NCBI GenBank assembly: GCA_030998225.1
Contig: JAPYXD010000608.1
Span: 92,501 to 156,500, forward strand
Direction of reading: 5' to 3'
DNA length: 64,000 nucleotides
From: Diplolepis rosae
Lineage: Eukaryota; Arthropoda; Insecta; Hymenoptera; Diplolepididae
The translations under genes and the position numbers were made by a program. Below, in pieces: positions 34,111 to 45,140 of this stretch. The first letter of the stretch is position 1. Every line of letters starts with the position of its first letter. The notes under the pieces are model-generated. The model saw nothing but the letters and a program-made list of their open reading frames with translations. It was not told where the DNA came from and searched no databases.

Positions 34111-34600
34111 GCGCACAAGTTCACTTTTTTATTGATCGATCCGCTCACGGCTAAACATAATGTTGAAAATTTCCATTTCACGTTCTAACTAGCGCTTCAC
34201 TAGTAGAAATTGTTGTATTAAATTGAATATAAAAGTAAGGTAAGTGTGCCATTTATCGGAAGCTTACGGCAAATTTTAGATTTCAAATGCTTGAAAAACT
34301 ATTATAAACATATTTAAAACTTAACGGTCATAAATTTTGCTATTCTCTTATTTTTAATTATAATCAATAATATATTATTCAATCTATTATTTATTTAAAT
34401 CTCATAAAATTAGTATGTACACATAGATTAAAAATATTGTGAAAATTGCAATTTTGGAAAAACACTGATTCAATCTCATTGCAAATATTCATAATTTTAC
34501 TCAAAAATAATTCATGTTTATACAAAGAATGATAGAAGCCTAGACACATGGATTAGCTGTAGAAATTCAGTATTCGGCAGTAGTATCTAATATCCAAGGA
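34111..34600. other. AT-rich region without a gene
   Basis: Nothing recognised before the direct repeat at 34603. Confidence 0.4.
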
Positions 34601-34602
34601 AC

Positions 34603-34690
34603 AAGTATCTGATACGCGACTAATGATCCTCCGATAATGTAGGCAGTAGCAAAAGTTTCGACCTCAACTACCCAATTTGAAATTATTACA
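34603..34690. repeat. Direct repeat flanking the tRNA-like gene, left copy
   Basis: About 85 bp (TATCTGATACGCGACTAATG start) repeated at 34930-35006 on the other side of the tRNA-like sequence with about 90% identity. Confidence 0.85.
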
Positions 34691-34739
34691 GCCGTAAGGC
34701 AGTATAAAGAGGTCTTCCTGTAGAGAAGGAGATGTGGAC

Positions 34740-34812
34740 GCCTGTGTAGCTCAGTTGGTTAGAGCAGTCGACCGGCAACCGAATGATCCGGGCTCGAATC
34801 CCGGCACAGTCG
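34740..34812 (+). tRNA. tRNA-like gene, poorly formed anticodon arm
   Basis: A good A box region (TAGCTCAGTTGG), a D stem GCTC/GAGC, a T arm CCGGG/CCCGG with loop CTCGAAT, and acceptor halves GCCTGTG and CACAGTC with six of seven pairs. A T-run at 34823-34828 could end pol III transcription. The anticodon stem keeps only three pairs, and the loop would give GGC with C instead of U33. It may be a degenerate tRNA or the head of a tRNA-derived SINE rather than a working tRNA. Confidence 0.5.
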
Positions 34813-34929
34813 AAAGCGTCTCTTTTTTACAGAAAGATTTCAAATTCTTTACATTTGAATTCATTTTGCAATATTGCGATATAAGAGTTTGAAATTGTCT
34901 ACGAGGACACCTCTCGGTAACGTATCCTA

Positions 34930-35006
34930 TCTGATACGCGACTAATGATCCTCCGAAAATGTAGGCAGTGGCAAAAATTTCAAACTCAACTACCGAATTT
35001 GAATAT
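34930..35006. repeat. Direct repeat flanking the tRNA-like gene, right copy
   Basis: Second copy of the repeat at 34603-34690 (CTGATACGCGACTAATGATC onward). Confidence 0.85.
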
Positions 35007-35226
35007 TATGTTATATTTAACAAACTTTCGCACCTCTACATATGATAAAAACATTTATTTATATAAAAAATATAGGCTTACATAAAAAATTAAATTTTTG
35101 CTGAGAACAAAGAGCACAACAGCTTACTATATGTAAAATACTACGTCATCTGCCGACAATCTATGTATTGACGAAGACTGGCGCATTTACCTTATATGCA
35201 GTTACTTGTATGTTACATATGTATAT

Positions 35227-35620
35227 TGGGTTGTCCCAGAAATAATTACCGATTTCACATATAGATGTCTAACCATCTTTTTGAATGGCTTCTTTCAATG
35301 TCATGAGTTTTGCCTTTTGGCACTTGTTAGCTGTCACTCTTAGCTTGCTTCACAAAAAAATTTTGCGTAATTTTGTTTACAGTTTTTAGTTTTGCATCAA
35401 CTGTAAGATGGAGTGTAAAAACGAGTATTTTCGTCATATTTTGCTTTTTTATTTCCGTACAGGAAAGAGCACAGCACAGGCTACTAAAAAGTTACGTGAT
35501 GTGTATGGTGAAGAAGCCTCAAAAGACAGACAGTGTCGAAATTGGTTTGATAAATTCCGTTCTGGGGATTTTTCACTCAAAGATGAGCAACGTTTAGGTC
35601 GGTCAAATGAAGTTGATGAT
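35227..35620 (+). pseudogene. mariner transposase, N-terminal remnant
   Basis: A mariner-type terminus TTGGGTTGTCCCAGAAATAA follows TA at about 35226. The ORF from 35408 encodes the helix-turn-helix part of a mariner transposase (FRHILLFYF, then STAQATKKL, NWFDKFRSGDF and DEQRLGRSNEVDD). The DD34D catalytic part is missing because the adjacent TIR element begins at about 35628. Confidence 0.88.
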
Positions 35621-35627
35621 TGATGAT

Positions 35628-36671
35628 TGGTCAACAAAAGTGACCTATGTGCTCACGGGATGAGGTATGTCATTTTCAGAGTAGTGCTTTGATTCGAATA
35701 AACTTAGTTTGAAAGCTGTGCTCTTGCACAACTGAAATGAATGTCCATCTATACCCATTACTATGATGTCATGCAACTTTTACTTGACAAAATAGATTAC
35801 AAGCTCCATAAATGGTTCATCTGTGGGTTTTTTAAAGTAATGAGAATCCTCCTCGAAATACAATCTGGCTATATGAAATACTGTTGTTTTCTATGCACCT
35901 GGGACAGCAGAGCACGATACCAACATTAAAATATTAAAGTTTGCCCAGCGCGTAAGACGTTAGAACCTTAAAAGATGAACGTCGCTTAAAAATCACTGGT
36001 TGATCCCCAACAGATCATTCTATCAGGATTGCATATAAAACTCGGCATTATAAAAAATTTCATGAAAACGTTGAATATAAACGGAGAAGCAGGTCTTTTT
36101 TTCTTGAAAAACAAATTCCCTAATCTTAGTGAAGCTAAAATTAGGGAGGGAATTTTTGATGAATCACAAATCCGACAACTGATGCCCTGAATGTGATTTC
36201 GAAAAGAGCTTGACTGAACTTGAGAGACGAACATGGTTGTCTGTGAAAGCTGTCAAACAATTTCTTGGGAAACACAAAATCTGGAAAACACAAGCATTTG
36301 ATCGCTAACATGTTGCAAAACTTCCAGGAAATGAAAATGAACATGTCACTGAAAACCACTTTTGTTTCGTGTTTTTATCAGTTTTTCTAAATTATCTCGA
36401 AACAGTACAAGATATCAAAAAAACATGCCGACCGTTAGATTCTGCATTAAAAGGTGCATCAAAATTATATATTGCTTTTCACACAAAAAAAATTGTTTAC
36501 AACATTTTATCTCATGATTTGTGATTTTTCAAAAAAAAAGTTTGATTAGGAAAATCTCAAAAACCTGATGTTATGGGAAAAAATGGAGGCCAGATTCGAA
36601 TTCAGCACAAAAAACTACTCTGAAAATGACATATCTCATCCTATGAGCACATAGGTCACTTTTGTCGACCA
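35628..36671 (+). mobile_element. TIR element carrying a dead ORF of an uncharacterised family
   Basis: Ends are TGGTCAACAAAAGTGACCTA and inverted TGGTCGACAAAAGTGACCTA, with inverted homology running about 60 bp inward. Between them, on the plus strand, are pieces of a broken protein: WFICGFFKVM (about 35810), CCFLCTWDSRARYQH (35885-35929), LHIKLGIIKNF near 36022 and FPNLSEAKIREGIFDESQI (about 36114-36172). I recall similar unnamed, repeated proteins in arthropod genomes, but no functional name. The transposase role is inferred from the inverted repeats. Confidence 0.65.
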
Positions 36672-36719
36672 GTGTAATAGACAATACAATAAAATTATTT
36701 TCAAAATTTCTTTTATAAA

Positions 36720-36841
36720 TAATTTTACAAATTTAAAGTTTCATACACATCTTTTGACATCATTTTTCACATGTTTTAGATTAGAAATATGCAACAACAA
36801 AAAATCGATTTTTTGAAAATGTTACACAGGTGAACCCCCTT
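36720..36841. repeat. Repeat ending GGTGAACCCCCTT (inverted relative of 21688)
   Basis: Read on the minus strand it starts AAGGGGGTTCACCTGTGTAA and follows the same order of words as the repeat at 21688-21760. Confidence 0.65.
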
Positions 36842-37899
36842 AAGTGCAGTCCAATATATTTTATTTGTTCTGTATATTGTTACGTTAAAAAGTATTCATG
36901 GAAAATGAATACTATTTGTTCAACATTATTTAATTATATATTTTTTTTTAATTCTAACTTTAATTTCGCGTCATTAGTAAATACGTAATTTTTTCTAGGT
37001 TAGCTGATTTGACTTTCCTGAACTGTAACAAACTTCATATTACATTACCTAGACTAGTTAAACCTTATTGTTTCGAAGTTTTTTAATTTTTTCTGTTAAT
37101 AGTGCAAACTCAATTTCCACAGTTGCTTGTTACTATTTGGTCACATGATCATTTACCTTCACAGAAAAAACCTAATTTCAAAAATCCCCTTATAAAAGAG
37201 AAGTATTGAATCCAGTACTTACCAGTACTTATAATATGTGTCCTTGAACTCTGCTAAAGGCGTCTTCGAGCGCAACGCCCAATCATTTTGCACGAAAAAT
37301 TTAAGAATAAAATAAAAAGTAGTGATTGTAGAGCTACATTAAATTTTGAATTTAAATGTGAGATAAATATAATTAATAATAGAATTTATGTTTAAAAAAT
37401 ATGGACATGTGTAAAATGTGCATAAAGGTTTCATAATTTCATTTGAAATCTTTCAATTCTAAAATTTTATATTTCAAAGCATGCAATTTTACCGACAGCG
37501 GTAACATCATAAATAAAAAATTTAACATTTGATCAAAAAACAATAAAATTAAGTTCGTTATGGTATTTTTGTATTGGCATTAGGTCAGTTCCTTTCTATT
37601 AAAAATCAGTAATTGATAAAAATTATTATAGAAATAAAAAGGCAAGAAACATATTTAATAACATTTTTGTTTTCATAAAAACAATACTTAATAAAAACAT
37701 GCAAGAAACTTATGCAAGGGGGCAAGCTTCAAGGCGTCCAGGAACCAGATTGCTTCAATCACAGTTCTCAAAAAGGAAAAAGAACTCCTATCCGGCAGAT
37801 TTGTGGAAAAAATAAGGAAGTTAATTTTTTTAATTCAATTTTTGATTCGAAAAGTATTATTTCTTAAAGACACAGAGGCAGCAGATAGAAAGACCGCAC
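36842..37899. other. AT-rich region without a gene
   Basis: 36957-37020 resembles the left part of the palindrome at 33900. The rest is unassigned and may include the 5' end of the Penelope-like element. Confidence 0.4.
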
Positions 37900-38700
37900 A
37901 CTCTGTTCGGTTTAAAACAGAAAACTGATTTTGAAAACAGAGCAGTATCGTCTGAAAACAGGTGCAAAGAAAATACTGAGATCTTCTATCGCAGTTCCCT
38001 CCAGATTTTATAGTATGTCTAAGATTCACAAAGTGGTTCACTGTCTTAGACCCATTGTCTCCTATGTGGACAGTCCTACGTACAACCTCGCGTCCTATTT
38101 TAGTAACTCTATTTCAAAAAACGTTATCCTTCCATAATCCAAAATTATCAATGGCTTTGAACTAGTGCAAAAGCTTAAAAACGTAACCATTTCTAACAAT
38201 CCAGTTTTCGCCTCGTTGGACGTTGTATCCCTCTTTACAAACTTTCCAAAAGAGGCAGCCGTATCTGCAGTCAAAAGTAGATGGCAAGAGATTCAGACAA
38301 AAGTGAAATTCCCATGGAAAAACTTTGAAAAAGTTCTACGTTTGTGTTTGGATACCATGAACTTCAATTTCAATGAAATGACTTATTTCCAAAAAGGAGG
38401 GTTACCCATGGGTTCTCCCTTTTCCCCAATTCTGGCTGATATAGTCATGGATGATCTAGAAAAAGAAATATTAACAACCCTTGGTTTTCAACTAACTTTA
38501 TACCTCCGTTACGTTAACAATATTTTAATTGTGGTTCCTGACAAAGAGATTGACAATATTCTACAATTTTTAACGCAAGTCAATTTAACATTAAATTCAC
38601 CCTAGAAAAAGAGAGGGAACAAACTATTAACTTCTTAGATATTTCTATCAGCAGTAAACAGGTCTAAAGACTCTCTCTCTCAATTGGTATAGAAAACCTA

Positions 38701-39848
38701 TTGGGTTGCCCTAAAACCTATTGGTCACGAATGAGAAATAATTTTGGAAAATAGTATATTACGGCTCTAGGCCAGAAAGTTTGAGTTCCTGGCGTATATG
38801 TTATAAATGCCGAGGCGAAGCCGAGCCATTCATATCACATACACCAGGGTATCCAACATTCTGGCTGTGGGTCGTATACTATTTTTCTTGATCTCCAGCC
38901 GAAAGTACGCCCAAAACCGAGGCGAAGCCGAGGTTTTTGCTGGTCGGGTTGGGCATTAGAAACTTTAAAATAAAATTCAATCATACAATAAGTGCAAAAA
39001 AAAAATTGAAAATCAAAAATTTTTTAAAAATTAACAAATACCAGAGAAAATTTATTCTTCGATAACAATATTAATATTGATCAACAGTAACTTTAACATC
39101 ACACATCAGGACTATACGGTGGATGAAGCATCACTTCTCAGCCTAACTCCAATAATTTTTTGCGAGTGACCAAAGATGTATGTGGTCTGACGTTATCTTT
39201 ATGGAAGATGACGCCTTTACGAGTTGCCAGCTCTGGCCGTATTTTCTTGATTTCTTTGTCCAATTTTATTAGCTAGGGATATTAGACATTCGAATTGATA
39301 GTTTGGTTGCTTGGGAGCAGCTCAAAATAAACAATACCTTTGAAATTACACCAAACACTCAGCATAACCTTCTTTTGATGAATATCGGCTTTTGATGTCG
39401 ATTGTGCAGGCTCATCTCGTTTGATCCATGATCTTTTCGCACGACGTTATCGTAAACAACCCATTTTTCATCGCCCGTCACGATTCGCTTTAAAAATAGA
39501 TCGGTTTCGTTACGTTTCAGCAGTGAATCGCAAATGGAAATTCGTTTAGTGGGTTGAATTTCGTTCAATTTGTGAGGAATCCAAATATCGAGCTTGCACT
39601 GCGTTTTTACCTTTTCGGAAGTAATAAAGTAAAATGTGACGAAAATTACCGTCTGGAATCTCCATTTCAAATCAATGCAAAACTATAAATAAACAACAAA
39701 ACTTGAAACTTTTTTTTTACTAAATAATCTATGAAACGTCAGCTGTTAAATACCATTTACGGTCTGAAGTTTGAAATGGAGAAGAACGACTTTGAACGAC
39801 TAAAGTCATCTAGCGGAAAAAAGCGAAATGACTTTGTTGCCAAACCAA
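38701..39848 (-). mobile_element. mariner element with broken transposase, inserted in Penelope
   Basis: TA lies at 38699-38700 and 39849-39850. Ends are TTGGGTTGCCCTAAAA and, on the minus strand, TTGGTTTGGCAACAAAGTCA. The transposase is read on the minus strand: an N-terminal start near 39670, then LDIWIPHKLNEIQ, RISICDSLLKRNE and LKRIVTGDEKWVVYDNVVRK (39430-39610), which contains the first catalytic Asp. C-terminal PPYSPDV is near 39110. Frameshifts and deletions have inactivated it. A short GC-rich palindrome lies near its 3' end. Confidence 0.85.
38752..38893. repeat. Palindrome centred on GCCGAGGCGAAGCCGAG
   Basis: Inverted arms (AATAGTATATTACGGC... and ...GGGTCGTATACTATT) meet at GCCGAGGCGAAGCCGAG (about 38809-38825), itself palindromic. 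The GC-rich word recurs at about 38918-38935. It lies inside the mariner and is probably a small inserted element. Confidence 0.7.
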
Positions 39849-40050
39849 TACTTGGTCTGTCAGTTACTTAAACTTTTTCTCACCACCCGTTGAGATATAA
39901 GAAAAGTGTAGTCAATGAATTAGTAGACAGAGTTATTCTGCTGTCAGACAAGGAATTCCACAAAGATAACCTTAACTTAATAAAAAACGTTTCTTAAGAA
40001 AATTGTTATCCCTTAACCTTTGTACAGGAGATTGTTAATTTGAAGCTTCA

Positions 40051-40755
40051 GACGTTGGAATGTAAATCGCGACTAGGTAGAAACCAGATAGTTGCTGATA
40101 CAGAAATTCAACCCTTTATCAGTATCCCTTACAATGAAGGCCTTAACGCATAAGCGTGGGCCGGCATTGTTATCAAATGAATATATTCTACACGTATTCA
40201 CCGCTAAAAAACATTATATACGCTTGAGTATGACTTCTAATATACATACGGATTTAATTTAGATTATCGCCGTCGCAAATGTTATATTCTACTGCATTAA
40301 TACTTGATGAATATTATATCACAAAAACAAGCCGCTACGCGCTCAACGCATACGTGTGAAAATTTCGCCTAATAATACCTTAGATACTTGAATTTTCATG
40401 CCCGGCAATGTTATAAAATAATGCAAGCATTATAAACGTATTCAGCCTTACAAAAACTTCATGATGAGTTTTCGATATTAAATATTATTCTTAAAACATG
40501 AATGTATATAGTATTGAATCTGAAATATTAAAATATACTGAAGAAAACTTGATGATGCTTATATTGTATGTTACGAAAATTAAAAAATGAAGTTTTTAAA
40601 AAATCTTATGTATTTTTTTTTTCAGGGGCGAAAAGAGAATGCATTTACGCATGTTCTGTGGGACTTGGCAAAAGTAATACCCACTAAACTCTAAACTCTC
40701 CTGTTTTCCCTACCAGACAATGACCTCAGGACTGCGTTAGCTTTGAACTTCAGGG
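40051..40755. other. Region without a supported gene
   Basis: Nothing recognised. Confidence 0.4.
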
Positions 40756-41245
40756 TCATTGTGTACAGGCGCTCTTTACCGGGCCTCGGTGCTCTCCTAT
40801 CTTGCCTGATTGGTTCTTCGTGCGACTTCTCCAGGCTTTCTCTTCGGTGCTACCTCCCGAAAAGTCGCACACCTCATAGTCCCCGGGAGATAATCGGTCC
40901 GAGGCTTTTTCTTCTTTTCCAACGCAGAGGTGGCACTGTGGTTTGCTCAAAAAAGCCGCCACACTGTGTCCTACCACGTCGCACCTCTAGCAGTACTCGG
41001 CAGGAGAACCACCTGCTCTTGATGTGGGCCGCCTTCAAGGGTCTGAAGGTCAGTGTTTCATCCAGTGTCACGTAAGCCTTTCGTGTTCCTCTAAACGGCC
41101 GCATTGTGAGTGTCACCTTCATCTTCGTTGCTATCCCCCAGCGCAGAAATTGCTTATGGCCTCTTTGACTTCTACATTCCCTGGTTGGATCAGTAAAATG
41201 CATTAAAACAATCTTTTTTCGGTAAAAAGACAGCCATTTTACCAA
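40756..41245 (-). pseudogene. Non-LTR retrotransposon ORF1 (gag-like) fragment
   Basis: The minus strand encodes the region before the zinc knuckles of R1/jockey-type ORF1: VTLTMRPFRGTRKAYVTLD, then HIKSRWFSCRV and a Cys. In a second frame is GHSVAAFLSKPQCHLCVGKE, matching remnants of the CCHC knuckles. A frameshift separates them. ORF1 binds element RNA. The rest of the LINE is absent. Confidence 0.6.
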
Positions 41246-41386
41246 TTTTCAAAATGTTGACAAAATCTTACGTGGGTACCTCGAACATTTAATAGTAAAT
41301 AACGAGATTTTTTTCTTCCGTGTTTTAGACAACTGTTTCGAGTGGAATCTTGCCCACAATTTCACCATCACTTTTTGTGAATTACA

Positions 41387-42985
41387 GTTGAAGTAATTTT
41401 ACTCGACTCAGTCGATTAAACTTGGGACATAAGGACATTTGAACATCTTTTAAATCTTAGTCGAGTAAAATGAATTTGATAAATCACGACAGGGTATTAA
41501 CATGCGTCAGTGCGTTAACATAGAATGTATAAGTATATCACCGACGCTTGAGGTGCTTCAAACGATAGTTGAGTAAAATAAGCATCCGGTTTATTACTTC
41601 AACCGGCAGTGATTTGGTTCTCTTAAATAAAAAAAAAATTCTTACCTCGAGCTTGCCATGAGTCATCCGATACGTAGATACATAAACATACAAATACATT
41701 CATACCATTCAGTCGCAGCCAATCATATTTTTATTCACAAATACACTTAAAATATAACCTTACATGTATAAACCTAATAACTACATTCATATATAGGAGA
41801 ATACGCTTTCCTCGCATCACGCACACGCTCGCTTACAATTCTAAGAGATAATATTTGGAACTTTCTTATATAGTGACTGCAAGAATTATTCAGATCTTGT
41901 GAGATTAAGTGCGTAAAAAGATTCAAAAGAAGGTTGTTTTATCTTCTGTGTTGTATATTTTCAAAATATGGATTTTACAATTGCGAATTTTAAATTATTA
42001 TTGTGCCTAAGTTGTGTAATCTAAATTCTGTGTAGATTTTTTATACCGTATGCAATGCTGTTATACAGACTTTTGCTGTTTAAATATTGATGAAATCAAT
42101 TTAATTTAAAGAACTTGAGTGAAAAAGAAAAAAGTAATTATAAATGAATTAAGAAAAAATTGTGCATCACGAATTTATTAAACCTAAAGAATCTATATAA
42201 CTATCAGGTGTACAAATAAGTTTCCACCGTTTGACAAAAGTTGGCGTCACCAGTAAGTTTTGGTTGAAATTGACAGATGTGGAACAGACTCTTGATTGAA
42301 GCATAGAGTAGAATGAACGGAAAGCTCTAATATTTTTGTGATTGAATAAAAGATTGGTTTTTTATAATTATACTACGATCAATAATATATATTTTCTGAA
42401 ATCTTTCATGCACGCTTTCATAATTCACCCTAAACTTCTGAATTTTACTCAACTTTGATTCATTCTTAAAGATTTAATACATCACTAATAATTACAGTGA
42501 TACTACCATAAATAACTTCCAACTTTTCCATATGTCCTAACTTTGATCAAAAGTTGAGTAAAATTACTGTAAAGTAGTACGAGCAGGGTACCGGGTGGGG
42601 GTAAACCGCTGCGAGCGCGGGGTAAATAGGTGAGGTTGATCACGTGACCCCAGCTGTACGTTTTAATAAGTCCGCGACTATGGGTTTTTTTTTTAAATTT
42701 CGTCGTTAAGGTCTTAGCTTTAAATTAAATAGTTTTTTTTTCATTTTCATCGACAAATTTGGGCGAAAATTGTTAAAACATTTCATCTATCCACCACTTT
42801 GCCATAATACCAATGTTTAATATGCTGACTTTTGAATTCGATTATTTGTTTAAACACTCGGTCAACCCCCCTCAAATTTTAAGAATTTGTTTAGTCGTAT
42901 TTGAACTTCACATAAAATAAAAATCAAGTCTTTTGTTCGAAGATGCTACCGTGCTCGTACTACCTCAACTATTTTTCTCCGTGTA
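41387..42985. mobile_element. Non-autonomous element with TACACGGAGAAAAAT ends, copy 2 (inverted)
   Basis: Aligns, in inverse orientation, with 27045-28802. Shared landmarks include CGGTTTATTACTTCAACCGG (41588-41607), CTCGAGCTTGCCATGAGTCA (41647) and CCTAAACTTCTGAATTTTAC (about 42427). The right end is CTCCGTGTA at 42985; the left end is worn. A 390-bp element is inserted near the right end. Confidence 0.75.
42574..42963. mobile_element. TIR element GTAGTACGAGC
   Basis: Ends GTAGTACGAGCAGGGTA and inverted GTAGTACGAGCACGGTA (16 of 17 identical). The related element at 27045 lacks this sequence at the same place, giving an empty-site comparison. No ORF. Confidence 0.75.
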
Positions 42986-44079
42986 CTAAGGTACTTAATA
43001 AAATAAACAAAATTGGGGTAGTTACAAATTACCTTAGCCATTGTATACGATATTTCTGAAGATTATCTGAACCATTATATTTCCTAATTATGAAAAATCG
43101 CTAAGGTATCAGAATTCATAATTAATAATTATAGGAATAAATTTAATTAATTAATATCGATATTCGATTTATTTAAATTCGCTATCATGAAATATTCAGC
43201 AATATCAGAAATGGCTACTTCATCAAAATTTCACTTGGTAAAAGGTAATAGTAAGTACGAGTCTTCGAGGTAAATCTAAATTCAATCAAGATCGTAGCTA
43301 CTCGAGCAACCTGGTACCAACACGAACAACTCGGACAGTAGAGAATTAGGGATTTCAATTAGGCGGATGTTAACAATAACAGAATTTTCTCTCCAACGGA
43401 CGCCAAACGCGGGATCGTGATTACTGAGAGATTTCCAAAATACTCTCACTGCTAAGTTTCGGGTTTTTATTGCATAGAAGCTTGCCGGAAGTCGTTTAGC
43501 CTTTTTGGGACTACGACAACATCAAATTGAATTTGACACGGATCATCCAGGACTTTAGCATCCCAGGATGAATTCTCTTCATTGCTCTTGCTTCCCAGAG
43601 ATCCGGTAGGATTAAGAAACTCGGATTAAGACACAAAGATGTGGTAACGTACAAAAATTCAGCATTGCGTCGTTCAAATTCATTTTTCTCTCCTCATTTT
43701 CTAAAAAGTGTTCACATCATTTGGTTTTTTTCTTTGAAAAAAATTAATTTTGTATTAATGTAATAATTTTTGGGCTATTTGATCTGGATTTATTCAAGAA
43801 CACCTTCCCCCTTTTCAAAATTTAAAAGTAGTAAACATAGGCGCGTGTAAAATACACTCTAAGTCCGAGAGTAGAAGATCAAATTATATTACATAATAAT
43901 AAATGGATTTAGAAATTTTTTTTTATTGCCTAAATTCGGCAGTTTGGATAATCATCATCATCATACAGTAATGATAATAAAAATAAAAATAGTCATACAA
44001 ATCAATAAAATACTAAGGTGTTTGATATTGACGTGACAAAATGAAGAATTAATTTTTTTGGCAAAAATCAGTTTCATTT
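42986..44079. other. AT-rich region without a gene
   Basis: Nothing recognised. Confidence 0.4.
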
Positions 44080-44690
44080 CTCAATGCACTCTCCTTTTAA
44101 CCCGATACAGTGAGTCCATCGATCTTTCAACTTCTCTATGCCTTCCAAATAATACGATTTGTCCAACCCCCCGAAGTACCTTTCTATTAATGTAAAAGTG
44201 ATTCGAAACCCAATTCATACTTTTTTGCCTGTGCAATGTTCGATGTATGAGATGGTGATTTGTCATCATGAAAAAGGATTTTTTTCTTTAAATGTGGCCG
44301 TCAACCAATCGATCCAATAATGCAGTATAATATGCTCCAGTAATCGTCCTTCGTTTCTCAAGGTGGTAGATGGTTATTACTCCATGTGTAGTCCAAAACC
44401 ACTAGCCATAATTTTCCCAGCCGATTGTTGCGTTTTCGGACGCTTTTGTGCACTTTCATCAGGTTTAAACCGCTGCTTTAACCCTTCACATGATTTCGGA
44501 GTACAAATTTGTATGCAAAATATTGACCGCACGCTCAGTTGAGGTGGATACGATCTCAGCTATCTCATGCACTTTCACTTTCGGGTCATTGGAAACAATA
44601 TCATGGATTTTATTGGTCATTTTTGGTGTAGTGATCTCATTTGGATGACCTGGACTTGGTATGGTTTCTGTACAGGAATTGACATCAACA
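44080..44690 (-). pseudogene. mariner transposase, C-terminal remnant
   Basis: Read on the minus strand in changing frames: NKIHDIVSNDPKVKVHEIAE (44555-44615), a block like WTTHGVITIYHLEKRRTITG near 44335-44400, KKILFHDDKSPSHTS (44235-44285) and a final region near 44085-44140. The order and motifs are those of a mariner transposase; the catalytic HDDxxPSHTS block survives. Stops and deletions are numerous. Confidence 0.82.
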
Positions 44691-44883
44691 TATTAAAAAG
44701 TACATTCGTCAATGCCTTATAATTTAGTGGTCTATTAGTTCTCTTAAAAATAACCTCATTGCGCAATTCATGATAATTTAATATTTTTTAATACTGAGTG
44801 GTATTACAAGCTTAACGTTGATCTAGCATGTCATACTGAAAAATACATGAAGCTGTGACATAAATTCACTTTTTAATGTCACA

Positions 44884-45140
44884 CACGATATTTTTTTTTT
44901 TGCAAAATACGCACTAAAGAAGTGCTTCGAGTATCTGTAGAACGGTATTGAGTGTGTCTGTTTACGACTCGGTGGGAAATTTGGAATCGCGTATATGAAT
45001 ACTGACCATGTCAAAAACGTAGCCTGCGTGTCAATGACGTATATTGGAGAAATGTAATCCACATTGTCACAACTATTGAGCGGACGCAAGGAACAAAAGT
45101 AGGCTCTAAGGAACGAAAACAGATGCAATATTGAAACCTG
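44884..45140. repeat. Duplicated segment, copy 1
   Basis: Contains CACACGATATTTTTT, a CTGTAGAACGGTATTGAG block and, at 45065-45120, GGAACAAAAGTAGG. The same order of blocks recurs at 46072-46156 and 46600-46710, where a 440-bp insertion separates them. Confidence 0.75.

Larger units (their letters stand above)
37900..40050 (+). pseudogene. Penelope-like element reverse transcriptase, split by a mariner
   Basis: The upstream part, 37931-38700, carries Penelope-type blocks: RFYSMSKIHK (the RFYGLPKIHK signature), LRPIVSYVDSPTYNLA, ASLDVVSLFTNFP, GGLPMGSPFSPILADIVM and LRYVNNILIV, where the family has YVDD. Here Asp is replaced by Asn, so the catalytic centre is lost. Then come INFLDISI and LSLNWYRKP. 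After the mariner (38701-39848) the frame resumes with LNFFS, HPLRYKKSVVNELVDR and LLSDKEFHKDNL (39851-40020). No GIY-YIG endonuclease is visible. Stops interrupt it (38136, 38605). Confidence 0.85.

Noticed and set aside
34603..35006. CRISPR-like repeat-spacer unit
   Set aside because: Only two copies, 85 bp each, in a eukaryotic repeat landscape.
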